Below are positions 38,993 through 39,000 of a stretch of DNA of 39,000 bases, one piece after another. The DNA is taken from the NCBI GenBank assembly GCA_019594055.1, contig JAFDTY010000008.1, positions 1-39,000 on the forward strand. Reading direction: 5' to 3'. Numbering within the stretch: position 1 is the stretch's first letter; every line of letters begins with the position of its first letter. A program made the translations under genes and the position numbers. Under the pieces are notes generated by a model. It did not search any database. It had not been told where the DNA came from and saw only the letters and a list, made by a program, of their open reading frames with translations. This DNA is from Candidatus Haladaptatiplasma halalkaliphilum. Its GTDB lineage: Archaea > Thermoplasmatota > Thermoplasmata > Halarchaeoplasmatales > Halarchaeoplasmataceae.

Positions 38993-39000
38993 TTTAAGAA

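Overview
The window is a gene-dense stretch of an archaeal chromosome. The gene set is archaeal throughout: mevalonate kinase, archaeal-type riboflavin synthase and FAD synthetase, a Hel308 helicase, an Orc1/Cdc6-type AAA+ protein, SepF, archease, and a bifunctional phosphoglucose/phosphomannose isomerase. Many genes have a TATA-like box 24-30 nt before the start codon and no Shine-Dalgarno site, which points to leaderless transcripts. Genes inside operons instead use GGTGA-like sites or overlapping stop/start codons. The mix fits a euryarchaeote, possibly of the Thermoplasmata side. The lineage is an inference; no rRNA is present.

Layout. 1-131: start of an IS200/IS605 transposase cut by the window edge. 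276-4453: NAD kinase, HtpX protease, mevalonate kinase, a KaiC-like ATPase and SepF. 4520-7284: flavin-type split barrel, archease, PPC-domain protein, metallo-beta-lactamase RNA-processing-type nuclease and a zinc-ribbon protein. 7316-9355: compact riboflavin/FAD operon ribB-ribL-ribC-ribH. 9454-13946: zinc-ribbon membrane protein, sugar-phosphate isomerase, PUA protein, Hel308 and a thiamine-binding-like protein. 14101-15495: an AbiE-like toxin-antitoxin pair between two identical 16-bp direct repeats. 15571-18119: a three-gene purine/methylthioadenosine salvage operon. 18116-21544: a large beta-helix surface protein with a membrane anchor and a repetitive basic tail.

21594-27692: MoaD-like carrier, a three-gene regulator operon, then a minus-strand group containing a COG1395-type regulator, a TraB-like protein, a 38-aa coiled-coil microprotein not in the ORF track, a bactofilin-like protein, an Orc1/Cdc6 protein and a membrane-anchored OB-fold protein. 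27837-32071: Cys-rich protein plus a type II/IV secretion ATPase and its double-F-domain membrane partner, with no pilin nearby. 32103-37984: gamma-glutamyltransferase, HTH regulator, a duplicated 75-bp palindromic element, an iron-sulfur aldo/keto reductase, a ParB-like/GNAT fusion, an RNase HI/zinc-finger fusion and a pilin-like membrane protein. 37985-39000: a repeat-rich, gene-poor end with a RelBE-type toxin-antitoxin pair and strong hairpins.

How the genes work together. The clearest pathways are riboflavin-to-FAD synthesis and a deaminate, phosphorolyse and salvage route for 5'-methylthioadenosine-type nucleosides. The least explained structures are the repeat-flanked AbiE-like cassette, the 100-bp-period palindromic duplication, the bactofilin/Orc1-Cdc6/OB-fold operon, and the basic-tailed beta-helix protein.
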